Source of the DNA: a virus
Length of the DNA: 37,534 nt
Reading direction: 5' to 3' (one strand)
Virus record (IMG/VR): IMGVR_UViG_3300047380_000542
Span: 1 to 37,534 of that record
Shown: piece after piece, positions 1-8,695 of the stretch
How positions within the stretch are numbered: position 1 is the stretch's first letter
How the letters are laid out: the number at the start of each line of letters is the position of its first letter
The notes under the pieces: model-generated
What the model was told of the DNA's origin: nothing
Seen by the model: only the letters and a program-made list of their open reading frames with translations
Database searches by the model: none
Program-made: the position numbers and the translations under genes

Positions 1-1193
1 AAGTCCAGCATTGCCCATCCTCTGTCAGCACCAACAAACATAAAATTCTTTGAGCCTGGTAATTTATCAGTGGGTGTTCCTTCTGTCTTTTGGTACTTAG
101 ATCCTACTCTTAGATAACCTGGTTGGCTAACATTTGTACTTACATTGTTTAATGCATTAGCTTCTATTACATTTGGAACACCTCCAGTAAAACATGGTGT
201 ATAATCTACTTTTAATATATAATCATATCCACCACACATGATAACATTTGGTTCTGAGTTAGGGTTTACAATAAATAAACCAGGATCTCTATTATATCCA
301 TTAACCGTCTTAACTGAATTTGTTCCTGCTACAGTATCTTCTAAATCACACCATAGTGATTTTGGATCATTTGTTGAAGCATCTAGTATAACAGTAAATC
401 CACCATTTCCTTCATAGTTCCAATAATACATTCTATCATTAACTTCATCATAAGATAAAGAAGCTCTATAACCATTTCTATCATCAGTTGCAGAACCTGC
501 ATATTTAACTACTGAAGACTCTAACATTTGCTGTTCTCCTGTACGTAAATTTCTTCTAGGGTATTTTTTATAATGTCTAGCATCATGTTCTGAAGCATAT
601 ATCCAATCACCTGCAGCACACAAACCACCAGCATACCAATAACCAGTTCTTCTAACATATCCACTAGCCCTTGAGTTAGTGCCTGATGGATCTATAAAGT
701 CTGTTGGATTTGGGTGTGTTGGTCTATCTTCTCTAATTACAAGACCACCATTAGTTGTACCATCTTTAGCACCTTGATAATCAAATATAGAATAACCGTA
801 TACATTATAACTCATTACAACAGCTTTCCCTACACCTTTAGCCATGGCTGCAGATTGCATGTGATTATATGTAGAACCTGTATCTCTCCATAAAGCATTG
901 TTGTCATGATATAGTTTTGTCATAGACCCATCATTATTAAGTCTTCTGAAAGCAACACCATCACCCCAGCCACATGTCATTAATATATCTCCATCTATAT
1001 CATATGAATTATGACCTCCAATACATCTTTCTCCACCATCATATTCACCTGAGCCGCTATTAACAATGGCATTACTCATACCTCCTTTTTGAACAGGACC
1101 TAACGTATGAATACCCTCATAGTCTGACATAAAGCAACCTGTGACAGTTAAAGCTGTATTTCTATCTAATAATGCACTTGAAAATCTAGCCAT
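1..1193 (-). CDS. Large secreted-type tail/receptor-binding protein, 5' part only (C-terminus beyond left edge)
   Basis: An open frame starts at ATG 1193 and runs for about 397 codons to the window edge without a stop, so the C-terminus is missing. The start MARFSSALLDRN follows a small coiled-coil gene with an 8-nt overlap. The protein is rich in Gly, Tyr, Asn, Asp and aromatic residues, with repeated short strands such as 'GDILMTCGWGDGVAF', 'NDRMYYWNYEGNGG' and 'EPNVIMCGGYDYIL'. That spacing resembles a beta-propeller or beta-rich spike. It lies downstream of two fibre-like genes, so a role in receptor binding or as a tail appendage is likely. I recognise no specific family; the functional call is inference from composition and position. 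Confidence 0.6.
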   Translation of the reverse strand, partial: MARFSSALLDRNTALTVTGCFMSDYEGIHTLGPVQKGGMSNAIVNSGSGEYDGGERCIGGHNSYDIDGDILMTCGWGDGVAFRRLNNDGSMTKLYHDNNALWRDTGSTYNHMQSAAMAKGVGKAVVMSYNVYGYSIFDYQGAKDGTTNGGLVIREDRPTHPNPTDFIDPSGTNSRASGYVRRTGYWYAGGLCAAGDWIYASEHDARHYKKYPRRNLRTGEQQMLESSVVKYAGSATDDRNGYRASLSYDEVNDRMYYWNYEGNGGFTVILDASTNDPKSLWCDLEDTVAGTNSVKTVNGYNRDPGLFIVNPNSEPNVIMCGGYDYILKVDYTPCFTGGVPNVIEANALNNVSTNVSQPGYLRVGSKYQKTEGTPTDKLPGSKNFMFVGADRGWAMLD

Positions 1194-1347
1194 TCTTTAA
1201 TTTTTTTATTTTTTCTTCACAATGTATTATGCTTTTCTCTAATAAAACCTTTAGAGTTAAATCACTGTTTTCTATAGAAGTCTCATTTTCTAAATCAGTT
1301 TTATATTGCTCTAATTGCAATTCCCAATATTCTAAAGTCTCTTCCAT
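1186..1347 (-). CDS. Small coiled-coil protein (53 aa) between fibre genes
   Basis: The ATG at 1347 lies one base after the stop of the long fibre gene, and the frame ends TAG at 1186, overlapping the next gene by 8 nt (ATGGCTAG). The protein is Glu/Lys-rich with heptad-like Leu/Ile spacing (MEETLEYWELQLEQYKTDL, then KVLLEKSIIHCEEKIKKLK), which predicts one helical hairpin or coiled coil. The tight stop-start coupling on both sides supports translation as part of the fibre operon. A fibre chaperone or assembly factor is possible, since such small genes often sit beside fibres, but no family is recognised. Confidence 0.6.
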   Translation of the reverse strand: MEETLEYWELQLEQYKTDLENETSIENSDLTLKVLLEKSIIHCEEKIKKLKNG

Positions 1348-1348
1348 A

Positions 1349-4300
1349 TTAATTGTATATTACGTCAACCCAAAATTGAGTAAAGTTATCATCTTTTGAT
1401 ACAGCATGCATAAATGAAGTGTTTAATCCATCATATAATAATGTAGAATTACTTTTACTTAAAGAAGCTTGGTCAGCATGACTTTGCCCATATAACTTAT
1501 AAGTGTTTACAAACCTTGAGTTAATTGAAGGTTGATCCCATTGAATAAAGTGAGCAGTATTTAAGGATACACTATAAATATTTGCCACATCATTAGTTGG
1601 TGTAGTATAATCAATTGATGCTGTCAAAGGATCAGAATAAATACCATTCTTTACAGCATATACTCTATAATGTATTTTACCTGATTGCGTAAATGAGTCA
1701 TCTATAACACTCATAATCTTATCAAAATCTTGCGGAGAAAAAACTGATATTAAACCAAAACTACTATCATTAACTGCACTAAATACTAAATATTCATGGT
1801 TACCTTCACCGCCTTGTTCAAAAGTTACATTTATAGTATCATTTACAACACTTAATAATAAGTTAACTGGTTTAGCAGGTTTAGATATTCCTAAATTTGA
1901 AGCAGTTAAAGTTCTAGTTGTATGGGATGTAATAACACCATCTGTCATATATATATCATCTATGACCGTAGCACCTGATGTAGTTATATCTGAATCAGTA
2001 CCAATTATTGTATTGAACGCTAGACTTGGTTTATTAAGTATTAAAGCATCACCGCTTGTTGCATTCCAATCTGCTTGAACATTCTTTTCAGCATCAACAG
2101 GAGCATAGGAAGTAGGAATGTTATCTGCTGTTACATTCCCTGAAACAATAAGATTTGCATTTCCATTAGTAGCAGGTTTTAAAACCATTGCATCATAAAG
2201 AGTACTTCCTGAAGGTGTAAATCTCCATCTCCACCAATCATTATTATTGTCATCAGTTAAATTAAAATCAAAGTAAGTATGCGTACCATCTATGGTTGTT
2301 GTTATAGATGCAGCATCTGATGATTGTGCAGCAAATGTCAAGTTTGTAACTCCTGTTAATGAAGTATGATTGTGACTACTTGGTGCAAACGTACTGGGTT
2401 TGTTTTTTATAAACGCATCACCTGAAGTAGCACTCCAGTCTGATTGTACGTTTTTCTCAGCATCTGTAGGTGCATGAGTTGATTGAGAATGTGTATATGC
2501 AGAATTCCATTCTGTTGAATTATTAATAAGATTTGCAGAATCATGAACTAATATATTAGTAGCATTTGATCTTGTAATACCTTCTAAGTCAGTAGTTTTT
2601 TCTATCTTCCACCCTGAATCCAAATTCATAGAAGAACTGTAAAAAGATGGGTGAGCAATAACATCTACAGTTACATGACCATATGACCAGCTAGAATCTA
2701 TTTCACCAACTATTAAATAATCTTGATTAGCTTCTGTACTATAGCCAAAATCAATATTCTTTTTACTATGACCCCATTTTTTTATTGATTTATTATACCA
2801 TCCTGATGTCCAATCATGACCAGAAACAGTATAAGTTGTATGAGCATCACTTGTATATTCATATATAGTTATGCGTAAAACAAGCATTGACCAATTACTT
2901 GTATGTGTACCAGGAATTGTTATTTTAACAGCACCTTTCCAATTACCTGATTGAGCATAGTGTAAAATACTATCAGCAGATCTGTTTGCAATAATAACTG
3001 GGTTATCAATATCACCTCCATTAAATATAGTATCTGTTTTAGTATATCCTGCGTCAGCATGATTTCCCCAACCATGTGCAGTAACACCTTTATTAACTTC
3101 AGAAACAGAAAAATTGTCTGTTGTGTGAACTTGTGCCCAGTCTTCTTGCCAAGTACCACTTCTTTTATTTCTTATGTGAAGTTCTCTTTGGTGAAAGTCT
3201 TCAAACATTTGAACTGCCCAACTTGATGAATCCCAATACTTAGTAGTTAGTAAACCATCTGATGCCCCAACTGGATTATCTGTAGCACCACTTACATCCC
3301 ATATGTGAATACCTGATTCGTTTATAGTGTCACCGTTTGCATTTAATCTAGGATTTAATTTTAAGTATCTTCCATCATGATCATGAGTAGAAGGATTAAA
3401 TGTAGTTGGCTTGTCTTCTACTTCACTCCAAGTAGGTTTATGACCTGTTGAAAACAATGCATTACCATTATGTCTAAGTAAACTATTAGCATGTGTTGTA
3501 AAGGCTATACCATCTCCTACGTCATTTTGAGAACTAAACTCTAATACGGAACCTGCATGACCTCCAGTATTTTCAGTGTGTCTTATAAAAGCTCTATCTG
3601 AAAGATCTGTTGTACCTTCTTTATCAAAGCCGGTAAAATCAATCATCCTATTTTGATTGTCCGTTGTAGGATCACCTGTTAAAAGTATATCACCTTTTAT
3701 ATTAAGGTCACCGGTCATTGTATCACCTGTAACATTTACATAATCTGCATCATGATTGTGAGTTCCAGCAGCATAACCTTGACTACCTACCCACGTTTGT
3801 GTTGCTAAATTATCACCTGCGGATTTTGGTAATGCCTGAAAGTTTACACTTCCACTATAATCCCAAGTCCAAGGGTCTAATGTTTGACCACCGGAATAAT
3901 TACTTAATAAAAATAAACTCTTAAAGGGAAAATAATCATGAGATAAATCAGTCCAATCAATATCAATTTCAACACGCATCTTGTTTTTACCATCATGTAA
4001 AGAACTAGTTGTGTGCACATTCATACCACGTTGGAAATTGGAATAAGTCCATCTAGTCTTTTCATTCCAATTAGTTCCATCAAACGTTTCTATTTTAACA
4101 TCACATGTATGATCTTTTGTGTCTGACCAAGTACTTTGTAAAACAAACAAAGCTGTTGTTGGCCATCCACTACTTCTATTTATAACAAATCTAAAACGCT
4201 TGTTTGCGTGTTGTAAACTAAAACCAGTTTCTTCTCTACCATCAAATAAAACATCTAAACTTTGACTCCAAGCTTCCCAAGCGGTTCCATTCCAAAATTC

Positions 4301-5272
4301 AACATCTGAATAGCTTCTAAATCTAAAAGTATCAAAAACACTATTTTCAGTAAATAAACGTAAATAGTTTGCTTGATTATAAGAATCATAAAACTGTTCT
4401 CCATCAGAAAATGAATGATACTTATGACCTAAATATTCATAACGTCCATCTAAGTCTACTGTTTGATTTGTACTACCTGTTACAGTAAGAGTTAGTTTAC
4501 CATTACCAGTATTAAAACTAGCACCTGACAAATAATAATTTGTGTCTGTATTTGTGTCTGTGTCTGTAGAATTTATTGTTACTTTACCTCCAGCACCGTA
4601 ACTAATAGAAACATTTGTTCCTGCTATAAGGTCTAGTGTTCCTCCAGACTGCACAGAAGTACGTTGTACACTGTTAGTCTTTAAGTTCCATGATGTATAT
4701 TCATCAAATGCAAGACCATCTATGTAAGACCAAATTCCCCCACTTTTAACTAAAGCATTACTATTTTGTGTAGGTTCATTATTAACAATAGGTCCTATAT
4801 TAACTTGACCTGTATCAGTATCAATAGATGTGCTTATAGATACTCCATCACCAGCTACACTTTGTACAGGAGCTATATCTAATATACTATCATTGATATA
4901 AGTCCATATAGTACCACTAGTAACTAATGCTGTACCCGTTTCGGTAATTGTGTTATTAAAAATAGGAGTTACAACAACCTCACGTGTATCAAGATCTGTG
5001 GATGTACTAATTGTTGTACCGTCACCCCTAACTGCTTGAACATATCTACCATCAAGGTCAATTGTAACATCTGCAGAACCAGTTACTGTTGCCGTTAAAA
5101 CACCAGTACTTGTATCAAAAGATAAACCAGAAAGAAACTTATTGCTTCCTGTTGATTGTGTTGCCCATGTTAATTGACCTGAACCATCAGTTACTAAAAC
5201 TTGACCGTTGGTTCCATCTGTCATGGGGAAATAAAATTCCCCATGTTTTAGATGTGATAGTGATTTGATCAT
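1349..5272 (-). CDS. Long tail fibre protein (1307 aa)
   Basis: This is a typical modular phage fibre. Near the N-terminus are two copies of a 'V.GDG.(S/T)ISTS.D.DT' module with 'NNxxTxxxxALVxSGxIWxYI' between them. Mid-protein are 'TGDTMTGDLNIKGDI' and 'VNKGVTAHGWGNHADAGY', common in fibre shafts. Near residues 930-1080 are two copies of 'AEKNVQ(S/A)DW(S/N)ATSGDA...NKPS'. HxH motifs (THNHDADY, THDHDGRY, SSHNH) resemble the metal-binding HxH of T4 gp37-type trimeric fibres. The last 180 residues look like two fibronectin III-like domains (PAKPVNLLLSV..., HYRVYAVKNG). The first residues, MIKSLSHLKHG, match the start of the next fibre-like protein, suggesting a shared attachment segment. Function: adsorption apparatus; the receptor is unknown. 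Confidence 0.85.
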   Translation of the reverse strand: MIKSLSHLKHGEFYFPMTDGTNGQVLVTDGSGQLTWATQSTGSNKFLSGLSFDTSTGVLTATVTGSADVTIDLDGRYVQAVRGDGTTISTSTDLDTREVVVTPIFNNTITETGTALVTSGTIWTYINDSILDIAPVQSVAGDGVSISTSIDTDTGQVNIGPIVNNEPTQNSNALVKSGGIWSYIDGLAFDEYTSWNLKTNSVQRTSVQSGGTLDLIAGTNVSISYGAGGKVTINSTDTDTNTDTNYYLSGASFNTGNGKLTLTVTGSTNQTVDLDGRYEYLGHKYHSFSDGEQFYDSYNQANYLRLFTENSVFDTFRFRSYSDVEFWNGTAWEAWSQSLDVLFDGREETGFSLQHANKRFRFVINRSSGWPTTALFVLQSTWSDTKDHTCDVKIETFDGTNWNEKTRWTYSNFQRGMNVHTTSSLHDGKNKMRVEIDIDWTDLSHDYFPFKSLFLLSNYSGGQTLDPWTWDYSGSVNFQALPKSAGDNLATQTWVGSQGYAAGTHNHDADYVNVTGDTMTGDLNIKGDILLTGDPTTDNQNRMIDFTGFDKEGTTDLSDRAFIRHTENTGGHAGSVLEFSSQNDVGDGIAFTTHANSLLRHNGNALFSTGHKPTWSEVEDKPTTFNPSTHDHDGRYLKLNPRLNANGDTINESGIHIWDVSGATDNPVGASDGLLTTKYWDSSSWAVQMFEDFHQRELHIRNKRSGTWQEDWAQVHTTDNFSVSEVNKGVTAHGWGNHADAGYTKTDTIFNGGDIDNPVIIANRSADSILHYAQSGNWKGAVKITIPGTHTSNWSMLVLRITIYEYTSDAHTTYTVSGHDWTSGWYNKSIKKWGHSKKNIDFGYSTEANQDYLIVGEIDSSWSYGHVTVDVIAHPSFYSSSMNLDSGWKIEKTTDLEGITRSNATNILVHDSANLINNSTEWNSAYTHSQSTHAPTDAEKNVQSDWSATSGDAFIKNKPSTFAPSSHNHTSLTGVTNLTFAAQSSDAASITTTIDGTHTYFDFNLTDDNNNDWWRWRFTPSGSTLYDAMVLKPATNGNANLIVSGNVTADNIPTSYAPVDAEKNVQADWNATSGDALILNKPSLAFNTIIGTDSDITTSGATVIDDIYMTDGVITSHTTRTLTASNLGISKPAKPVNLLLSVVNDTINVTFEQGGEGNHEYLVFSAVNDSSFGLISVFSPQDFDKIMSVIDDSFTQSGKIHYRVYAVKNGIYSDPLTASIDYTTPTNDVANIYSVSLNTAHFIQWDQPSINSRFVNTYKLYGQSHADQASLSKSNSTLLYDGLNTSFMHAVSKDDNFTQFWVDVIYN

Positions 5273-5294
5273 AATTAATTATTATAAATTTATT

Positions 5295-7271
5295 TTAGCA
5301 TACTGCTATAATACATACTTCAAGAATTCCTGCTGGTACCATATCCACATGTATAGCCGCATTCAATTTATCAATTTGTGTAATCTCAGTATGAACTACT
5401 TCTTTTGTAGCTTTTTGTGTTATTTCTCCAATTGTAAACTCTTTGGCACTTTCACCTTCAGTTATCATCCATACTTGAACAATAATATGCTCACAGTCAA
5501 GATCATGTGTTACTATAACTCCGTTTTTACCTATATCTTCAGGTGTATATTGTTTGACAAATCTTTTACTAGCTTGTCTATCTGCAACTAAATCACTAGC
5601 TGCTTTAGGAGTTACTGCTCTTTCAGTATCAGTACCTGCAATTGCTTCAGCACTTGTTGCTAATTCAACAACACCCAATTGATCTACGCTAGTAGTATCA
5701 ACAGTTAAAGATACAGCAGAACCTTCACCCGATCCAGAACCATTTAATGCACCACTTGTACTAAGTGTTGCTACATAGTCTCCTGTTGTATCTGTACCTA
5801 GGGCAACAGAGTTAGGAGCTACACCAGATGCAGTAGTAGTTACGTCAAGAGTTACGTCCGCGCTACCATCAATTTCTACAGAACCAGAAGCATCACCACT
5901 TAAAGTAATTGTTCTAGCAGTAGTCCATTTAGCAGCTGAACTTGCTGTATCAGCGTTTCCTTCTAGATCACCAATAAATGCATTAGCACGTACATCATAA
6001 GCAGCACCAAAGTCCCATCTATCAGCTGTTTCATCCCAAAGTAAAAATACATTACTTGATGTACCTCTTTGAATTTCAATACCTGCATTTTCAGTTGGAG
6101 CTCCAACCTCTTCAGCATTTAATTTAATAATTGCATCACCTATATTAACTTCGTTAGCATCTTTAGTAAGCAAAGTACCAGCAACCGTTAAGTTACCAGG
6201 AATAGAAACAGTTGTTGTTCCCCCACCAATTGTAAGTATTTTTGCACCAATAGAAGCTGCAATAGAAGCATCTGCTGCAGTAAAATCTAATCCAGTTAAA
6301 CCAGCTATAGAAGTTGACGTACCACCAAGGGCTACCGTAGTAGATCCGTATGTTACACTACTATTTTTAAGCTTACCGTTTTCTATACTAAGAGCATCAA
6401 TACCTAAAGTAATAGTACCTGATGTAGTAATAGGGGAACCACTCACACTAATTCCATCATTACCTGTAACTTCTACAGAAGTAACACCTGTAAAATTGTT
6501 AAATGGTAAAGCTGATAAAGGATAACTTCTAGCTTCAGTAGCTTTTTTCTCATCTCCTTCAACAAAACTTGAAAGTAGTACATCAAATTCTGGAGTAACT
6601 GTAAGAGCACCAGCACCACCGGCTAATACAACGTTATCTCCTTCTTCATAATCTACATCTACAGTTACAGAACCACCCAATGCTACTGCACCACCAGTTG
6701 TTAAACCGTCACCAGCTGTAACAGTAACACTATCATTTGCAAGTGAAGTATTAGGTATATTTGAAAGACCTAATGCAATAGTCCCTGAAGCTGTAATTGG
6801 TGAACCTGAATCTACGTCAATACCGTCTGATCCTGTAATTGTTACAGAAGTTACTGTACCAACATTGTCTGTGAAAGGTAATGCAGATACTGGGAAGTAA
6901 TCAACATTACTTGAAGCATCAGATACTGCAATATGCATACTACTACTAACATCACCTGTACCAGCACCAGCAGCTAAAATAAAGTTATCCGCTCCAGCAT
7001 AATCTACATTCACTGTTACTGAACCGGAAGTACCACCTCCAACTAAACCTGTACCAGCTACTACTCCTGTAATATCACCTGCTGCACTTACCCATGCACT
7101 TCCATCCCACACCTCAAGAGCTTCGTCTGTTGAGTTGTATATAATTTGTCCAACACCCGGAGATGCCGGTTTTGACGTTGCAGTTACATTATGAACTACA
7201 GCATTCTGCAATTCATATCCCTGCATGTCAATGTTCAACGTCTCTAAATGAGACAAATACTTAATTGCCAT
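5295..7271 (-). CDS. Tail fibre / appendage protein with repeated beta modules (658 aa)
   Basis: The N-terminus MAIKYLSHLETL resembles that of the adjacent 1307 aa fibre. Residues about 40-75 carry 'SKPASPGVGQIIYNSTDEALEVWDGSAW', a widespread fibre adaptor motif. Then come repeats of 'GTVTSVTITGSDGI' / 'GVTSVEVTGNDGI' followed by 'SPIT(A/T)SGTI(A/T)LG'. Toward the end is 'GVVELATSAEAIAGTDTERAV', a motif of phage fibre repeat families, and then 'VTHDLDCEHIIVQVW', similar to 'HNLGKYP' strands of other tail proteins. Composition is Ala/Gly/Thr/Ser/Val-rich with few charged residues. A virion appendage role is well supported; whether it is a side fibre, a head fibre or an adaptor cannot be told. 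Confidence 0.8.
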   Translation of the reverse strand: MAIKYLSHLETLNIDMQGYELQNAVVHNVTATSKPASPGVGQIIYNSTDEALEVWDGSAWVSAAGDITGVVAGTGLVGGGTSGSVTVNVDYAGADNFILAAGAGTGDVSSSMHIAVSDASSNVDYFPVSALPFTDNVGTVTSVTITGSDGIDVDSGSPITASGTIALGLSNIPNTSLANDSVTVTAGDGLTTGGAVALGGSVTVDVDYEEGDNVVLAGGAGALTVTPEFDVLLSSFVEGDEKKATEARSYPLSALPFNNFTGVTSVEVTGNDGISVSGSPITTSGTITLGIDALSIENGKLKNSSVTYGSTTVALGGTSTSIAGLTGLDFTAADASIAASIGAKILTIGGGTTTVSIPGNLTVAGTLLTKDANEVNIGDAIIKLNAEEVGAPTENAGIEIQRGTSSNVFLLWDETADRWDFGAAYDVRANAFIGDLEGNADTASSAAKWTTARTITLSGDASGSVEIDGSADVTLDVTTTASGVAPNSVALGTDTTGDYVATLSTSGALNGSGSGEGSAVSLTVDTTSVDQLGVVELATSAEAIAGTDTERAVTPKAASDLVADRQASKRFVKQYTPEDIGKNGVIVTHDLDCEHIIVQVWMITEGESAKEFTIGEITQKATKEVVHTEITQIDKLNAAIHVDMVPAGILEVCIIAVC

Positions 7272-7304
7272 AATTGTTTTTTTATTTATTAATTAATTTT
7301 TACT

Positions 7305-7859
7305 CTATGTTAAATATGCTCTTCCAGAGACTGCAACGTCAAACGTAACAAGCATATTATTTTTATCTATATTAGTTATTTCTCCTTGTATATCTGTACC
7401 ATCTAATAACTCAAGTCTTACATTTGGATACTTATCTAAATTGTGTTCTATTTCCCATGTTATAGAATCTTCTGGTTGTGTAAATACATAATCATCTTCT
7501 TTCTGATTATCAATTCTTGAACTTAATTCTTGAATAGATTTTAATATATTATCCAATACACTTGTGTCAGGACAATATGTTACAGGAGCACATGAAGCTG
7601 TTTTAGCACTTGATGTAATAGGAGCTTCTTGATAAGGTGTACTCTTTAAAAATCCTTTTGACTCAACAGTAGTATCATTACATGTCTTTTCACATGTAGC
7701 TTTTTCTTGCCAATCACATAACTCCTTATTTATAGTGGCTGCTTCCTCATCTATAATACAACAAGGATTCATCCCAAACCTAAGAGATACAAAGTTTTTG
7801 TACACTGCAGTTGCAAATTTTCTTTCTATTTCAATTTTTTTGATCAGTGTATTATCCAT
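7305..7859 (-). CDS. Tail-associated structural protein with fibre-type C-terminal beta domain (184 aa)
   Basis: The first 50 residues are helical (MDNTLIKKIEIERKFATAVY) and lead into a Cys-rich stretch (CCIIDEEA, CDWQEKATCEKTC, CAPVTYC). The C-terminal 60 residues contain 'WEIEHNLDKYPNVRLELLDG' followed by 'GEITNIDKNNMLVTFDVAVSGRAYL'. This pattern (HNLxKYPxV ... I.Y.D.NN..V.F....GxAYL) recurs at the ends of many phage tail and baseplate proteins. It sits between the fibre genes and the neck genes, in the same late operon. I call it a tail or fibre-attachment protein; the exact role is unknown. Confidence 0.65.
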   Translation of the reverse strand: MDNTLIKKIEIERKFATAVYKNFVSLRFGMNPCCIIDEEAATINKELCDWQEKATCEKTCNDTTVESKGFLKSTPYQEAPITSSAKTASCAPVTYCPDTSVLDNILKSIQELSSRIDNQKEDDYVFTQPEDSITWEIEHNLDKYPNVRLELLDGTDIQGEITNIDKNNMLVTFDVAVSGRAYLT

Positions 7860-7863
7860 TTTA

Positions 7864-7995
7864 TTATTTTTTTACAGTACTTTTCAAATCTGCTTCATAA
7901 GAAGTTTTACATGTCTTATGTACTGTTGCACCATCTTTAGCCCTTGTTTTTTGACAACCGCATGTAAATGGCTTTTTACATTTTGCACAATTCAT
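7864..7995 (-). CDS. Tiny Cys-rich zinc-finger-like protein (43 aa)
   Basis: The frame from ATG 7995 to TAA 7864 encodes a 43-residue protein starting MNCAKCKKPFTCGCQKTRAK. Cysteines at 3, 6, 12 and 14 (CxxC-x5-CxC) could bind one zinc, with a further Cys near residue 29 (HKTCKTSYEAD). It fits neatly between its neighbours, with 18 nt to the gene upstream and 4 nt to the gene downstream, so it is probably translated with the tail operon. The two flanking genes are also Cys-rich. No family assignment; a role in virion assembly is inferred from position only. Confidence 0.6.
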   Translation of the reverse strand: MNCAKCKKPFTCGCQKTRAKDGATVHKTCKTSYEADLKSTVKK

Positions 7996-8013
7996 AGTTT
8001 GGTTTATTAATAT

Positions 8014-8565
8014 TTAACAACCTGCAGTTTTGCAAGATATTTTTTGTAGTCTTTTTTTAGCATAGTCATATAATGAAATACCTTCTTCTGGGCTATTGCA
8101 ATATTCTACTTTAGCTACAGCTGCATCTATAAGAGTTCTTATATACTTCATTTCATCTATTAGTTCTTTTCTTTCACTATGAGGTTCACAGTCTTTTACA
8201 TCAATATGACATAAAGTTTCATAGTATAGAGTAAGTAAGCTAGTAACTCTTAAATGATTATACTCAACATAGACTTTCTCAACTGGAGCTACGCTATATC
8301 TTATTACATAAATACCATCTCTTAAGTTAGTCCTTACCGTTCCACAGTTTTCTGTTTGAACTGCAAGTTGACATGCATTTAAATGTAAATTGAAGTCTGG
8401 ATCAACTTCTATTAATACGGGTACATTATACCCAGGGGATGTTATAAGGAGTTCACTACAATCTATATCCAAATTAGAAGAGTATTGACTAGTGTCACGG
8501 ACACTAAATATCTCTCTATTAGATACTGTAGGAACTTCTAAACTTAATATATGCTTATCAGCCAT
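8014..8565 (-). CDS. Putative structural protein, unknown (183 aa)
   Basis: The N-terminal two-thirds is predicted beta-rich (HILSLEVPTVSNREIFSVRD, SPGYNVPVLIEVDPDFNLHL). A helical C-terminus ends in a basic, Cys-containing tail (AKKRLQKISCKTAGC). It is the first gene of the fibre transcription unit: a promoter-like block lies 27-46 nt upstream, directly after the terminator of the 405 aa virion gene. The start MADKHILS has an A/T-rich leader without Shine-Dalgarno. Position suggests a neck or tail component. I do not recognise the family. Confidence 0.65.
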   Translation of the reverse strand: MADKHILSLEVPTVSNREIFSVRDTSQYSSNLDIDCSELLITSPGYNVPVLIEVDPDFNLHLNACQLAVQTENCGTVRTNLRDGIYVIRYSVAPVEKVYVEYNHLRVTSLLTLYYETLCHIDVKDCEPHSERKELIDEMKYIRTLIDAAVAKVEYCNSPEEGISLYDYAKKRLQKISCKTAGC

Positions 8566-8591
8566 AATGAATAAATTTTATAAATACTATA

Positions 8592-8615
8592 CTACATAGA
8601 TAATATACAAAAAAT
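8592..8615 (-). promoter_or_regulatory. Candidate late promoter (TTTGTATATT class)
   Basis: Read on the minus strand, TTTGTATATTATCTATGTAG begins at 8611. The first 10 bases are identical to blocks upstream of the genes starting at 9913, 15357 and 25570. It lies between a terminator and the start codon of the 183 aa gene. The preceding four bases (ATTT) are a weak match to the TAnn of the Bacteroidota -7 element. Confidence 0.5.
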
Positions 8616-8621
8616 CAAGGA

Positions 8622-8663
8622 GATTTGAAAATAAAAAAGGTGAAGGATTTCTCCCTCACCTTT
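8622..8663 (-). terminator. Rho-independent terminator after the 405 aa virion gene
   Basis: On the minus strand AAAGGTGAGGGA (8663-8652) pairs with TCCTTCACCTTT (8647-8636) around a 4-nt loop GAAA, giving 12 bp with one G-U pair. A T-rich tract follows. It sits 33 nt beyond the stop codon of the 405 aa gene. Confidence 0.9.
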
Positions 8664-8695
8664 AGTTTATAATAGATAATTTTTTTAATCTCTAT

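Noticed and set aside
5265-5591. Plus-strand 108-codon Cys/Phe-rich frame
   Set aside because: Antisense shadow of the 658 aa fibre gene with biased composition.
1349-7271. CRISPR array or diversity-generating retroelement in the fibre region
   Set aside because: Repeats are protein-module repeats of unequal length inside coding sequence; no reverse transcriptase or template repeat in the window.
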